The notes: generated from the letters alone by a model not told the origin. Positions 1-6,814 are shown, counted from the stretch's first letter. The stretch: DNA of 12,128 nucleotides from Prevotella sp. (GCA_017428805.1 JAFRQC010000026.1:1-12128); one strand, 5' to 3'. Program-made: numbers and translations.

Positions 1-54
1 CAAAGATCACTCTCTTTTTATGCTATCACCCAAAATTTTGCGCGAAAGCGGATG
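1..54 (-). other. 5' leader of a leftward gene lying outside the window
   Basis: This is the stretch downstream of the leftward promoter at 55-86. Read on the minus strand it begins with a short GC-rich element, CGCTTTCGCG (complement of 41-50), that could fold as a small hairpin at the extreme 5' end of the transcript. AT-rich sequence follows to the window edge. No ATG lies here in the leftward direction. A GTG at the far end (minus-strand GTGATCTTTG, 10-1) could be a start, but it cannot be tested. The identity of the gene is unknown. Confidence 0.4.
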
Positions 55-86
55 CAAAGGTACGAATAATATCAATACCATCCAAA
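55..86 (-). promoter_or_regulatory. Leftward Bacteroidetes-type promoter, near-perfect consensus
   Basis: On the minus strand a TTTG -33 element (complement of 83-86) is followed by exactly 20 bases and then TACCTTTG (complement of 55-62). This matches the TTTG / TAnnTTTG consensus of the Bacteroidetes primary sigma factor. Transcription would start near 48-50 and run out of the window to the left. The promoter lies just past the terminator of the penicillin-binding protein gene, so it starts a new unit rather than an internal one. Confidence 0.75.
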
Positions 87-96
87 CTTTTTGCCT

Positions 97-131
97 AAAA
101 AAATCCCAAAAACATAAAAGTTTTCGGGATT
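97..131 (-). terminator. Rho-independent terminator of the penicillin-binding protein gene
   Basis: Bases 102-113 pair with 120-131 as a 12-bp stem with a single A-C mismatch, around the six-base loop 114-119. On the minus strand the stem is followed directly by seven T (97-103, the last two shared with the stem foot). It lies 43-77 bases past the stop codon of the gene at 174-2507 and in the right orientation for it. Its T-run abuts the upstream side of the leftward promoter at 55-86. Confidence 0.8.
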
Positions 132-173
132 GTTGACAAAATAAGACTATACCTTATATATTATATATAGGCG

Positions 174-2507
174 CTATTCAAATATCTCGTCTATATCGTT
201 ATCATCACCCTCAAGAGCATCGCCAATGAACGAGCACGGATCGTACCCTTCAGGCATATCGAAAATGGCATCTTCGTTATAACCCAACTGCTTATCAGCA
301 TAGACTTTCTGCATGTAAAGCGCATAGATAGGCAGAGCCATCGCAGCACCTTGTCCCATGACCATCGTGTCGAAATGGATATCACGGTCATCACCTCCTA
401 CCCAGCAGGCATTGACCAGTGTAGGCGTCAGTCCCATAAACCAAGCATCGCTGTTATTGTTGGTCGTTCCCGTCTTTCCTGCTATCTCTCCTTTCAGACC
501 ATACTTGAAGCGCAGGCGTCCTGCCGTGCCTCCATCGACGACACTCTTCAACATGAACAGCATCTTATGAGCACTCTCCTCACTAATGACCTCATTCATT
601 CTCGGCTGGAACTGGGCGATGACATTTCCTTCGCCATCCTCAATCTTTGTCACGAACATCAATGCTGCACGGATGCCATGATTGACAAAGGCCGTATAGG
701 CACTGGCCATTTCACCAACGCTGATATCACACGGACCCAAGCAGAGCGACATCGACGGATGGATTTCCGGATTACGGATGCCATATTCGTGAAGGAGGTC
801 GACGAATGCCTGCGGACTCAGCCTGCTCATCAGATAGGCAGAGATCCAGTTGTTGGACTGTTGAAGTCCCCATTTGAGTGTCACCATCTCACCATAACGG
901 GCCTTGCTGCCATTACGCGGCGTCCAGGGTTTGCCTGCAACCATATAGGTCTGCTGCACGTTTGGCGCCTGGTCACAAGGAGAGAATCCGTTCTCCATCG
1001 CCAGTGAATAGAGATAGGGCTTGATGGTAGAACCCACCTGCCGACGACCGTCCATGACCATATCGTAGGAGAAATGGGCATAGTCAAGTCCACCGACGTA
1101 TGCCTTCACATGACCATTCTGAGGACAGACGCTGATAAATCCCGTCCTGAGGAAGGACTTGTAATACCTGATGGAATCAAGCGGCGTCATCAGCGTATCC
1201 ACCTCACCATGATACGTGAAGATGGACATCCTGACAGGCGTTCGGAAAGAACGGCGGATTTCCTCGTCCGACGCTTTGTTCTCACGGAGCACACGATAGC
1301 GCTCACTCTGCCTCATCGAACGGTTGAGGATCTGCTGAACCTGTGCCTGTGTCAGATTCGAAGAATAAGGTGCATTGGCTTTCTTCTTGTTTTCTGCATT
1401 GAAAGCGGGCTGGAGGTATTTTGCCACATGCTGATAAGCAGCCTCCTCTGCATACTTCTGCATTCTGGAATCAATCGTCGTATAGACTTTCAGACCGTCC
1501 GTATAAATACTCCAATTCTCACCATTACGTTTCGTGTTCTTATTACACCAGCCGTACAGAGGATCATTCTCCCAGTTAATGGAGTCATTGTAGAACTTGA
1601 TCATGTTCCAAGAGGGATAGAGCGCACGGTCCGGTTTTCTGGCTGTCAGATACTGACGCAGGTATTCACGAAGATAGACTGCGATACCGTCCTTATGGTC
1701 AGAGACATGGAACTTCAACTTCATCGGCTCAGCAGAATACTTATCGAAATCAGCCTGAGTGATATAACCATACTTCAACATCTGTCCGAGTACGACATTA
1801 CGGCGTTCGCGGCTCCTCTCAGGATTCCTCACAGGATTATAATAGGAGGGGTTCTTACAGAGTCCGATCAACGTAGCGGCCTCAGTTACAGTCAGGTCTT
1901 TGGGCTCCTTGCTGAAATAGACGTCAGATGCCGTCTTGATACCCACCGCATTATGAAGGAAGTCGAAGTAGTTCAGATACATCGTGATGATCTCGTCCTT
2001 CGTATAATTGCGCTCCAGCTTAACGGCGATCACCCACTCTATAGGTTTCTGGAACAGACGTTCCAACGTGGAATGGGCCCTTTCGGAATACAACTGCTTC
2101 GCCAACTGCTGCGTGATCGTCGAACCACCACCGGCACTCTTCTGTCCCATCAGTCCACGCTTGATGATCGCACGTCCCAAGGCATAGAAGTCTATACCCG
2201 AATGATCATAGAAACGCACATCCTCCGTAGCGACCAGAGCCTGCACCAGCGAAGGCGACAGCTTGGTATAGTCCACCAGGATACGATTCTCCCTGTTGTA
2301 GTTCCAGGTACCTATGATTCTTCCATCGGCAGAATATATCTGTGTGGCATAGCGGTTGATAGGATTCTGCAAGTCCTCGATGGGAGGCATATATCCGATC
2401 CATCCCTCGTTGATGGCATAAATAGCCGTTGCGATGGATAGCACCGTCACAATTAATAATGTCCATAGAAAATAGATAAAAAGCTTCCTCATATCATCGA
2501 TTTTCAT
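174..2507 (-). CDS. Class A penicillin-binding protein 1A, bifunctional transglycosylase/transpeptidase
   Basis: This enzyme polymerises lipid II into glycan strands and cross-links their stem peptides on the outer face of the inner membrane. The 777 residues begin with a short cytoplasmic end and one membrane anchor (about 9-31). The GT51 glycosyltransferase domain follows (about 55-235), with the catalytic-Glu motif at E95 (EDVRFYDHSG), the hallmark GGSTITQQLAKQ at 127-138 and a probable second active-site Glu at E157. The transpeptidase domain (about 430-735) shows S493-T-I-K496 with the acylated serine, S551-N-N553, and K678-T-G-T681. All three penicillin-binding motifs are intact, so it should be active and beta-lactam sensitive. 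Length and order fit PBP1A/1B of Bacteroidales; the tail is acidic. The first Met was chosen; M6 is the only near alternative and neither has a clear Shine-Dalgarno. The gene stands alone, divergent from pyrB. The exact paralogue name (pbpA, mrcA) is not assigned. Confidence 0.95.
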   Translation of the reverse strand: MKIDDMRKLFIYFLWTLLIVTVLSIATAIYAINEGWIGYMPPIEDLQNPINRYATQIYSADGRIIGTWNYNRENRILVDYTKLSPSLVQALVATEDVRFYDHSGIDFYALGRAIIKRGLMGQKSAGGGSTITQQLAKQLYSERAHSTLERLFQKPIEWVIAVKLERNYTKDEIITMYLNYFDFLHNAVGIKTASDVYFSKEPKDLTVTEAATLIGLCKNPSYYNPVRNPERSRERRNVVLGQMLKYGYITQADFDKYSAEPMKLKFHVSDHKDGIAVYLREYLRQYLTARKPDRALYPSWNMIKFYNDSINWENDPLYGWCNKNTKRNGENWSIYTDGLKVYTTIDSRMQKYAEEAAYQHVAKYLQPAFNAENKKKANAPYSSNLTQAQVQQILNRSMRQSERYRVLRENKASDEEIRRSFRTPVRMSIFTYHGEVDTLMTPLDSIRYYKSFLRTGFISVCPQNGHVKAYVGGLDYAHFSYDMVMDGRRQVGSTIKPYLYSLAMENGFSPCDQAPNVQQTYMVAGKPWTPRNGSKARYGEMVTLKWGLQQSNNWISAYLMSRLSPQAFVDLLHEYGIRNPEIHPSMSLCLGPCDISVGEMASAYTAFVNHGIRAALMFVTKIEDGEGNVIAQFQPRMNEVISEESAHKMLFMLKSVVDGGTAGRLRFKYGLKGEIAGKTGTTNNNSDAWFMGLTPTLVNACWVGGDDRDIHFDTMVMGQGAAMALPIYALYMQKVYADKQLGYNEDAIFDMPEGYDPCSFIGDALEGDDNDIDEIFE

Positions 2508-2529
2508 TACTTTTTTAAGTATCTGAGTG

Positions 2530-2537
2530 CAAAATTA
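2530..2537 (-). promoter_or_regulatory. -7 element of the penicillin-binding protein promoter
   Basis: The minus strand reads TAATTTTG, a full match to TAnnTTTG, about 23 bases before the start codon, giving a leader of roughly 17 bases. No TTTG is seen at the expected 19-21 base spacing, so the -33 half is weak or absent. The box is part of the inverted repeat 2527-2591. Confidence 0.5.
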
Positions 2538-2580
2538 CTAATTTCTTTGAAAATAACGCACGTAAATCAGAAATATTGCG

Positions 2581-2588
2581 TAATTTTG
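2581..2588 (+). promoter_or_regulatory. -7 element of the pyrB promoter
   Basis: TAATTTTG matches TAnnTTTG and lies 23 bases before the pyrB ATG. The nearest upstream TTTG (2546-2549) is 31 bases away, too far to be a normal -33 element. The implied leader is only about 17 bases, too short for the UTP-sensing attenuator or leader peptide that controls pyrBI in enteric bacteria. Confidence 0.55.
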
Positions 2589-2611
2589 CACAAACAAATT
2601 CAAATTAACGA

Positions 2612-3559
2612 ATGGAAAAGCGGAATTTTGTGACAATAGCCGATCTGACGAAGGAGAAAATCCTCTATATGATCCAGATGGCTGAAGAATTCGAAAGACA
2701 TCCAAACAGGGAACTTCTGAAGGGGAAAGTGGTCGCCACTCTTTTCTTTGAACCGTCGACACGCACAAGGCTCAGTTTTGAGACAGCAGCCAACCGTCTT
2801 GGTGCCCGAGTTATCGGATTTGCCGACCCGAAAATCACGAGCGGCACCAAGGGTGAGACGCTGAAAGACACCATCCTCATGGTCTCCAACTATGCCGACG
2901 TCATCGTGATGCGCCACTATATCGAAGGTGCAGCTCAATATGCCTCTGAGGTGGCCCCCATCCCTATTGTGAACGCAGGCGACGGTGCCCACCAGCATCC
3001 CTCCCAGTGTATGCTCGACCTCTACAGCATCTACAAGACCCAGGGGACGCTTGATAATCTGAACATCTATATGGTGGGTGACCTGAAATACGGCCGTACC
3101 GTCCATTCGTTGCTGATGGCCATGCGCCATTTCAACCCCACCTTCCATTTCGTGGCGCCCAAGGAACTGGCGATGCCGAAGGAATACAAGCTTTACTGCG
3201 ACGAGCACGGCATCAAGTATCAGGAGCACACGGCTTTCAACGACAAAGTGATTGCCGATGCAGACATTCTCTATATGACCCGTGTACAGAAGGAACGGTT
3301 CTCTGACCTGATGGAATACGAGCGAGTGAAGAACGTCTATGTGCTTAATAATGAGATGCTTAAGAGTGCCAAGCCGAACATGAAGGTGCTCCATCCCCTA
3401 CCCCGTGTGAACGAGATTGCCTACGAGGTGGACGACAATCCTCACGCCTACTATATCCAGCAGGCCGGCAACGGACTCTTCGCCCGTGAAGCCATCTTCT
3501 GCGATGTCCTCGGCATCACATTAGATGAAGTGAAAGCAGACAAAACGATTATTTATTGA
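2612..3559 (+). CDS. pyrB: Aspartate carbamoyltransferase catalytic subunit
   Basis: PyrB joins carbamoyl phosphate to L-aspartate, giving N-carbamoyl-aspartate, the committed step of pyrimidine synthesis in the cytoplasm. The 315 residues match the usual 305-315. Carbamoyl-phosphate binding residues are in FFEPSTRTR (45-53). The 80s loop Lys that reaches into the neighbouring active site is K80 in [16 protein letters not shown] is at 123-132, the aspartate-domain signature [11 protein letters not shown] at 156-166, and HPLPR at 261-265. The ATG at 2612 begins [12 protein letters not shown], as expected for the family, behind an A-rich stretch rather than a Shine-Dalgarno. It is first in the operon with pyrI and the COG0523 GTPase gene. 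Its stop codon (3557-3559) lies inside the 14-bp tandem repeat that bridges to pyrI. Because a regulatory chain is present, it should assemble into the E. coli-type holoenzyme of two catalytic trimers and three regulatory dimers. Confidence 0.97.
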   Translation: MEKRNFVTIADLTKEKILYMIQMAEEFERHPNRELLKGKVVATLFFEPSTRTRLSFETAANRLGARVIGFADPKITSGTKGETLKDTILMVSNYADVIVMRHYIEGAAQYASEVAPIPIVNAGDGAHQHPSQCMLDLYSIYKTQGTLDNLNIYMVGDLKYGRTVHSLLMAMRHFNPTFHFVAPKELAMPKEYKLYCDEHGIKYQEHTAFNDKVIADADILYMTRVQKERFSDLMEYERVKNVYVLNNEMLKSAKPNMKVLHPLPRVNEIAYEVDDNPHAYYIQQAGNGLFAREAIFCDVLGITLDEVKADKTIIY

Positions 3560-3585
3560 ACATTGAAGATTGAACATTGGAGATT
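3555..3585 (+). repeat. 14-bp tandem repeat bridging pyrB and pyrI
   Basis: ATTGAACATTGAAG (3555-3568) is followed at once by ATTGAACATTGGAG (3569-3582), one base different, and the first three bases of a third copy (3583-3585) run up to the pyrI ATG. Copy one carries the pyrB stop codon. The single change, at 3580, turns GAAG into GGAG just ahead of the pyrI start. The whole 26-base spacer is therefore repeat DNA. From memory, similar ATTGAACATTGAA strings recur between genes in Bacteroidetes; this was not checked. Confidence 0.8.
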
Positions 3586-4032
3586 ATGAATAAGAAAGAA
3601 CGTCTGGTGGCCGCCATTGAGCACGGCACCGTCATCGACCATATACCAGCAGAGAAGACCTATCAGGTGGCCAGTCTGTTAGGGCTCTTCGACTTGAAGA
3701 CCCCTGTCACCATCGGTTTCAACTATCCCTCCAAGAAGGTAGGCAGCAAGGGCATCATCAAGGTGAGCAACAAGTTCTTCACCGACGATGAGATCTCCCG
3801 CCTCTCCGTCGTTGCTCCCAACGTCATCCTCAGCCTCATCCGCGACTATGAGGTGGTGGAGAAGAAGACCGTCGTGACGCCTGAAGTCATCAAAGGCATC
3901 GTGAAATGCAACAACCCGAAGTGCATCACGAACAACGAGCCCATGCAGACACACTTCCACGTGGCCAATGGCATCCTGACCTGCCACTACTGCGAGAAAG
4001 AACAGGATATTAACAAAGTAGAACTCGTATAA
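3586..4032 (+). CDS. pyrI: Aspartate carbamoyltransferase regulatory subunit
   Basis: PyrI binds CTP/UTP (inhibitors) and ATP (activator) and passes the signal to PyrB across a zinc domain. The 148 residues match the family (E. coli about 153). The N-terminal allosteric domain (about 1-100) includes the conserved VIDHIPA (16-22). The C-terminal zinc domain holds four cysteines, C108 and C113 (CNNPKC), then C133 and C136 (CHYC), all present, so it should bind one structural zinc and dock to PyrB. The ATG at 3586 was preferred to an in-frame TTG at 3577, because homologues begin with MNKK-like residues and the extra three codons fall inside the tandem repeat. GGAG at 3579-3582 is only three bases from the ATG, close for a ribosome site. 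It sits 26 bases after pyrB and is surely co-transcribed. Confidence 0.95.
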   Translation: MNKKERLVAAIEHGTVIDHIPAEKTYQVASLLGLFDLKTPVTIGFNYPSKKVGSKGIIKVSNKFFTDDEISRLSVVAPNVILSLIRDYEVVEKKTVVTPEVIKGIVKCNNPKCITNNEPMQTHFHVANGILTCHYCEKEQDINKVELV

Positions 4033-4040
4033 ATGAATTA

Positions 4041-4095
4041 ACCACAGATTACACAGACTATTGCTGTGTCCATTTCAATCTGTGTAATCTGTGGT
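4041..4095. repeat. Perfect 17-bp inverted repeat between pyrI and the GTPase gene
   Basis: ACCACAGATTACACAGA (4041-4057) is the exact reverse complement of 4079-4095, around a 21-base spacer. In the operon mRNA it would form a long hairpin that starts 8 bases after the pyrI stop and ends 15 bases before the next ATG. It is not a standard terminator, because no U-run follows either arm. Each arm has an internal 9-base period (CACAGATTA, then CACAGACTA). It is related to the in-gene repeat at 4859-4886. Confidence 0.85.
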
Positions 4096-4110
4096 CGTAA
4101 AGAAATCATA

Positions 4111-5382
4111 ATGAATCATTCAACAATCCCCGTGCTGCTGTTGACAGGTTATCTGGGCAGCGGCAAGACCACCTTATTAAATAGGATATTAAGCAACGAG
4201 CGCGGCATCAAGTTTGCCGTCATTGTCAACGATATCGGCGAGGTAAATATCGATGCCGACCTCATCCAGCAGGGCGGCATCGTCAACCAGCAGGACGACT
4301 CGCTCGTGGCCCTGCAGAACGGCTGCATCTGCTGCACGCTGAAGATGGATCTCGTCAAGCAGCTGCAGGACATCATCGCCCTTCGGCGCTTCGACTACAT
4401 CGTCATCGAGGCCAGCGGCATCTGCGAGCCTGGCCCTATTGCCCAGACCATCTGTAGCATTCCGTCGATGGCTCCCGAAGTGACAGAGAACGGATACCCC
4501 CTACTCGACTGCATCGTGACCGTCGTCGATGCCCTCCGCATGAGAGACGAATTCGGCAGCGGACTTGACTTGACTCGTCAGAACATCGACGAGGAGGATA
4601 TCGAGAACCTCGTCATCCAGCAGATTGAGTTCTGCAACATCGTGCTGCTGAACAAGGCTGCCGAGGTAAGCCCTGAGGAGCTGGGCCGCATCCGAGAGAT
4701 TATCCGTACCCTCCAGCCCAAGGCCGAGATCATCGACTGCAACTATGGTGACGTGGAACTCGATAAGATACTGAATACCAATATGTTCGACTTCGACGAG
4801 GTTGCCACATCTGCCACCTGGATTCAGGAGGTGGAGAAGCATCATGACGAGGATGACGACCACGAATTACACGAATTACACGAATCAGATGAGGATGATG
4901 ACGACCACAATGAGCACGATCATCATCACGACCACGATGAAGACCATGAGCATGAGCACCATCATGGTCACGAGCATCACCACCACCATCATCACGATGA
5001 GGGCGAGGCTGAGGAATACGGCATCGGAACCTACGTCTACTACCGTCGCCGTCCATTCAATTTAGGACTCTTCGACGAGTTCGTCGCCCGCAAATGGCCA
5101 AAGGGCATCATCCGTGCCAAAGGCATCTGCTACTTCCACGACGAAAAGGATACCTGTTACGTCTTTGAGCAAGCCGGTAAGCAAGTCAGCATCCGTAATG
5201 CCGGCCAATGGTATGCCACGATGCCCAAAGATGAGCTGGAGGACTTCATGGGGCGCAATCCAGGCCTCCGTCGCGATTGGGATGACCAATACGGCGACCG
5301 CATGCAGAAGCTCGTCTTCATCGGCCAGCACCTCGACAAACAGCTCATCTCTTCCCTCCTCGACGCCTGCCTGACAGACTGA
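4111..5382 (+). CDS. CobW/COG0523 G3E-family GTPase with a His-rich linker, putative zinc metallochaperone
   Basis: Members of this family hydrolyse GTP to load metal, often zinc, onto client proteins. The 423 residues start with the Walker A loop GYLGSGKTT (13-21). The family signature CxCC follows at C72-I-C74-C75, then a conserved stretch around ASGICEPGP (101-109). The guanine-specificity motif reads NKAA (181-184) instead of the usual NKxD. A linker at about 243-297 holds 24 histidines among many Asp/Glu, a likely metal reservoir. The C-terminal CobW_C-like domain is about 302-421. The ATG at 4111 was chosen because the P-loop then begins at residue 13. An upstream in-frame TTG at 4066 would put coding sequence in the spacer and right arm of the 17-bp inverted repeat. 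It is third in the operon behind pyrI, 78 bases away. The zinc role is inferred from family and linker. True cobalamin function is unlikely, since no cob genes are nearby. Confidence 0.9.
   Translation: MNHSTIPVLLLTGYLGSGKTTLLNRILSNERGIKFAVIVNDIGEVNIDADLIQQGGIVNQQDDSLVALQNGCICCTLKMDLVKQLQDIIALRRFDYIVIEASGICEPGPIAQTICSIPSMAPEVTENGYPLLDCIVTVVDALRMRDEFGSGLDLTRQNIDEEDIENLVIQQIEFCNIVLLNKAAEVSPEELGRIREIIRTLQPKAEIIDCNYGDVELDKILNTNMFDFDEVATSATWIQEVEKHHDEDDDHELHELHESDEDDDDHNEHDHHHDHDEDHEHEHHHGHEHHHHHHHDEGEAEEYGIGTYVYYRRRPFNLGLFDEFVARKWPKGIIRAKGICYFHDEKDTCYVFEQAGKQVSIRNAGQWYATMPKDELEDFMGRNPGLRRDWDDQYGDRMQKLVFIGQHLDKQLISSLLDACLTD
4859..4886 (+). repeat. 9-bp-period repeat inside the GTPase His-rich linker
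   Basis: CACGAATTA occurs twice in tandem (4861-4869, 4870-4878), followed by CACGAATCA (4879-4887). The array opens with ACCAC, as does the intergenic repeat at 4041. In frame it encodes His-Glu-Leu, His-Glu-Leu, His-Glu-Ser (residues 251-259). These leucines are the only ones in an otherwise His/Asp/Glu-rich linker, and they use TTA, a minority leucine codon in this gene. This suggests repeat DNA captured in frame rather than ordinary His-codon expansion. Confidence 0.75.
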
Positions 5383-5408
5383 ATACATTCCCTTCACATT
5401 GTCCCTGA

Positions 5409-5440
5409 GCCGACAGAAAACTCTGTCGGCATCACATTAT
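5409..5440 (+). terminator. Hairpin terminator after the pyrB-pyrI-GTPase operon
   Basis: GCCGACAGA (5409-5417) pairs perfectly with TCTGTCGGC (5422-5430) around a four-base loop, 26 bases past the GTPase stop codon. The following bases (5431-5443) are only moderately T-rich (CATTATTT), so termination may be incomplete. It sits just upstream of the glyA promoter. Confidence 0.65.
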
Positions 5441-5450
5441 TTCCATAAAA

Positions 5451-5482
5451 TTTGGATATGTCGGAATAAGTTAGTACCTTTG
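5451..5482 (+). promoter_or_regulatory. glyA promoter, near-perfect Bacteroidetes consensus
   Basis: TTTG (5451-5454), 20 bases, then TACCTTTG (5475-5482). The predicted start is near 5489, giving a leader of about 23 bases. That is too short for a riboswitch. TAAGGA at 5501-5506 is a possible weak ribosome site for the ATG at 5512. Confidence 0.8.
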
Positions 5483-5511
5483 CAGGCAAAAATCAAACCA
5501 TAAGGACAAAA

Positions 5512-6792
5512 ATGAACAGAGACAACGCTATTTTCGAGTTGATCGAGAAAGAGCATCAGCGCCAGCTGAAAGGCATCGAGCTGATTGCCAGTGAGAATTT
5601 CGTGAGTGACCAGGTGATGGAAGCTATGGGCTCCTACCTGACTAACAAGTATGCTGAGGGCTATCCTGGCCACCGTTACTATGGTGGTTGCCAGGTGGTG
5701 GATGAGGTGGAGCAGCTCGCCATCGACCGCGTCTGCAAACTTTTCGACGCCGAGTATGCCAACGTGCAGCCCCACTCTGGTGCCCAGGCCAATGCAGCCG
5801 TGCTGCTGGCCGTGCTGAAACCAGGCGACACATTCATGGGCCTGAACCTCGACCACGGTGGTCACCTCTCCCATGGTTCACATGTCAACACCTCTGGTAT
5901 CATCTATAACCCCATCGGCTACAACCTGAACAAGGAGACAGGCCGTGTGGATTACGACGAGATGGAGCAGCTGGCCCTGGAGCACAAGCCCAAACTGATT
6001 ATCGGTGGTGGCAGTGCCTACAGCCGTGAGTGGGACTACAAGCGTATGCGTGAGATTGCCGATAAAGTAGGTGCCCTGCTGATGATCGATATGGCTCACC
6101 CCGCTGGTCTGATCGCTGCCGGACTGCTGGAGAACCCTGTGAAATATGCTCACATCGTGACTTCTACGACCCACAAGACCCTGCGCGGTCCCCGTGGTGG
6201 TATTATCCTGATGGGTAAGGACTTCGACAACCCCTGGGGTTACACTACGCCAAAGGGCGTTGTGAAGAAGATGTCTGCCCTGCTCAATTCCGCCGTCTTC
6301 CCTGGTCAGCAGGGTGGTCCGCTGGAGCATGTCATCGCTGCCAAGGCCGTTGCCTTCGGAGAGGCTCTCCAGCCTGAGTTCAAGGAGTGGGCCAAGCAGG
6401 TTCAGAAGAACGCCAAGGTACTCGCAGAGGAACTCGTAAAGCGTGGCTTCGGTATCGTCAGCGGTGGTACAGACAACCACTCGATGCTCGTTGACCTCCG
6501 CTCTAAGTATCCCGATCTGACTGGTAAGGTGGCAGAGAACGCTCTGGTTGCTGCTGACATCACCGTCAATAAGAACATGGTGCCGTTCGACACACGCAGT
6601 GCCTTCCAGACCAGCGGTATCCGCTTAGGAACACCTGCCATCACTACCCGTGGTGCCAAGGAAAACCTGATGGTGCAGATTGCAGCCTGGATTGAGGAAG
6701 TGCTCAATGATCCTGAGAACGAACAGGTGATCGCCAGCGTCCGTGCAAGAGTGAATGAGAAGATGAAGGATTATCCGCTGTTTGCGTACTAA
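5512..6792 (+). CDS. glyA: Serine hydroxymethyltransferase
   Basis: GlyA is a cytoplasmic PLP enzyme that converts serine and tetrahydrofolate to glycine and 5,10-methylene-tetrahydrofolate, the main source of one-carbon units for purines, thymidylate and methionine. The 426 residues compare with about 417 in E. coli. The N-terminal [10 protein letters not shown] (23-32) and [14 protein letters not shown] (47-60) are family signatures. [10 protein letters not shown] (191-200) contains the PLP-ring Asp193 and His196. The Schiff-base lysine is K222 in [24 protein letters not shown] lies at 258-270. The segment before it (about 236-254) looks some ten residues longer than in E. coli, which accounts for the extra length. 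It is a single-gene unit with its own strong promoter and terminator. Its codons look optimised (CTG, GGT, CGT), as expected for an abundant enzyme. Confidence 0.98.
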   Translation: MNRDNAIFELIEKEHQRQLKGIELIASENFVSDQVMEAMGSYLTNKYAEGYPGHRYYGGCQVVDEVEQLAIDRVCKLFDAEYANVQPHSGAQANAAVLLAVLKPGDTFMGLNLDHGGHLSHGSHVNTSGIIYNPIGYNLNKETGRVDYDEMEQLALEHKPKLIIGGGSAYSREWDYKRMREIADKVGALLMIDMAHPAGLIAAGLLENPVKYAHIVTSTTHKTLRGPRGGIILMGKDFDNPWGYTTPKGVVKKMSALLNSAVFPGQQGGPLEHVIAAKAVAFGEALQPEFKEWAKQVQKNAKVLAEELVKRGFGIVSGGTDNHSMLVDLRSKYPDLTGKVAENALVAADITVNKNMVPFDTRSAFQTSGIRLGTPAITTRGAKENLMVQIAAWIEEVLNDPENEQVIASVRARVNEKMKDYPLFAY

Positions 6793-6814
6793 TCCGATAT
6801 CCGATAATAAAACA

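Larger units (their letters stand above)
2527..2591. repeat. Perfect 12-bp inverted repeat across the divergent promoters
   Basis: GTGCAAAATTAC at 2527-2538 is the exact reverse complement of GTAATTTTGCAC at 2580-2591, with 41 bases between. Each arm contains the -7 box of one of the two divergent genes plus the bases towards its start site. Part of the symmetry follows from both genes using the same extended -7 sequence; whether a protein also reads it is unknown. Confidence 0.7.

Noticed and set aside
152..171. AT-rich imperfect palindrome (CCTTATATAT...ATATAGG) just past the penicillin-binding protein stop
   Set aside because: The stem is A-T only in its centre with a bulge, and a much better terminator lies at 97-131; low-complexity DNA is enough to explain it.
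1074..2441. Long open frame (455 codons) on the plus strand, opposite the penicillin-binding protein gene
   Set aside because: It is antisense to a fully supported gene with all catalytic motifs, its translation resembles no family, and it has no promoter or ribosome site; it is a by-product of codon use on the other strand.
2589..2611. Attenuator or leader peptide ahead of pyrB, as in enteric pyrBI
   Set aside because: The implied leader is about 17 bases, with no hairpin, T-run or small open frame.
3577..3585. TTG start for pyrI, three codons upstream
   Set aside because: The bases belong to the tandem repeat, and the ATG at 3586 gives the usual N-terminus.
4066..4110. Upstream TTG start for the GTPase, adding 15 residues
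   Set aside because: It would begin in the spacer of the 17-bp inverted repeat and read through its right arm; the family P-loop begins about 12 residues from the start, as the ATG at 4111 gives.
5483..5511. Possible riboswitch or folate-sensing leader ahead of glyA
   Set aside because: The predicted leader is only about 23 bases, too short for any known riboswitch.
6792..6808. Short direct repeat ATCCGAT-ATCCGAT after the glyA stop
   Set aside because: A seven-base doublet is too short to support a repeat element.
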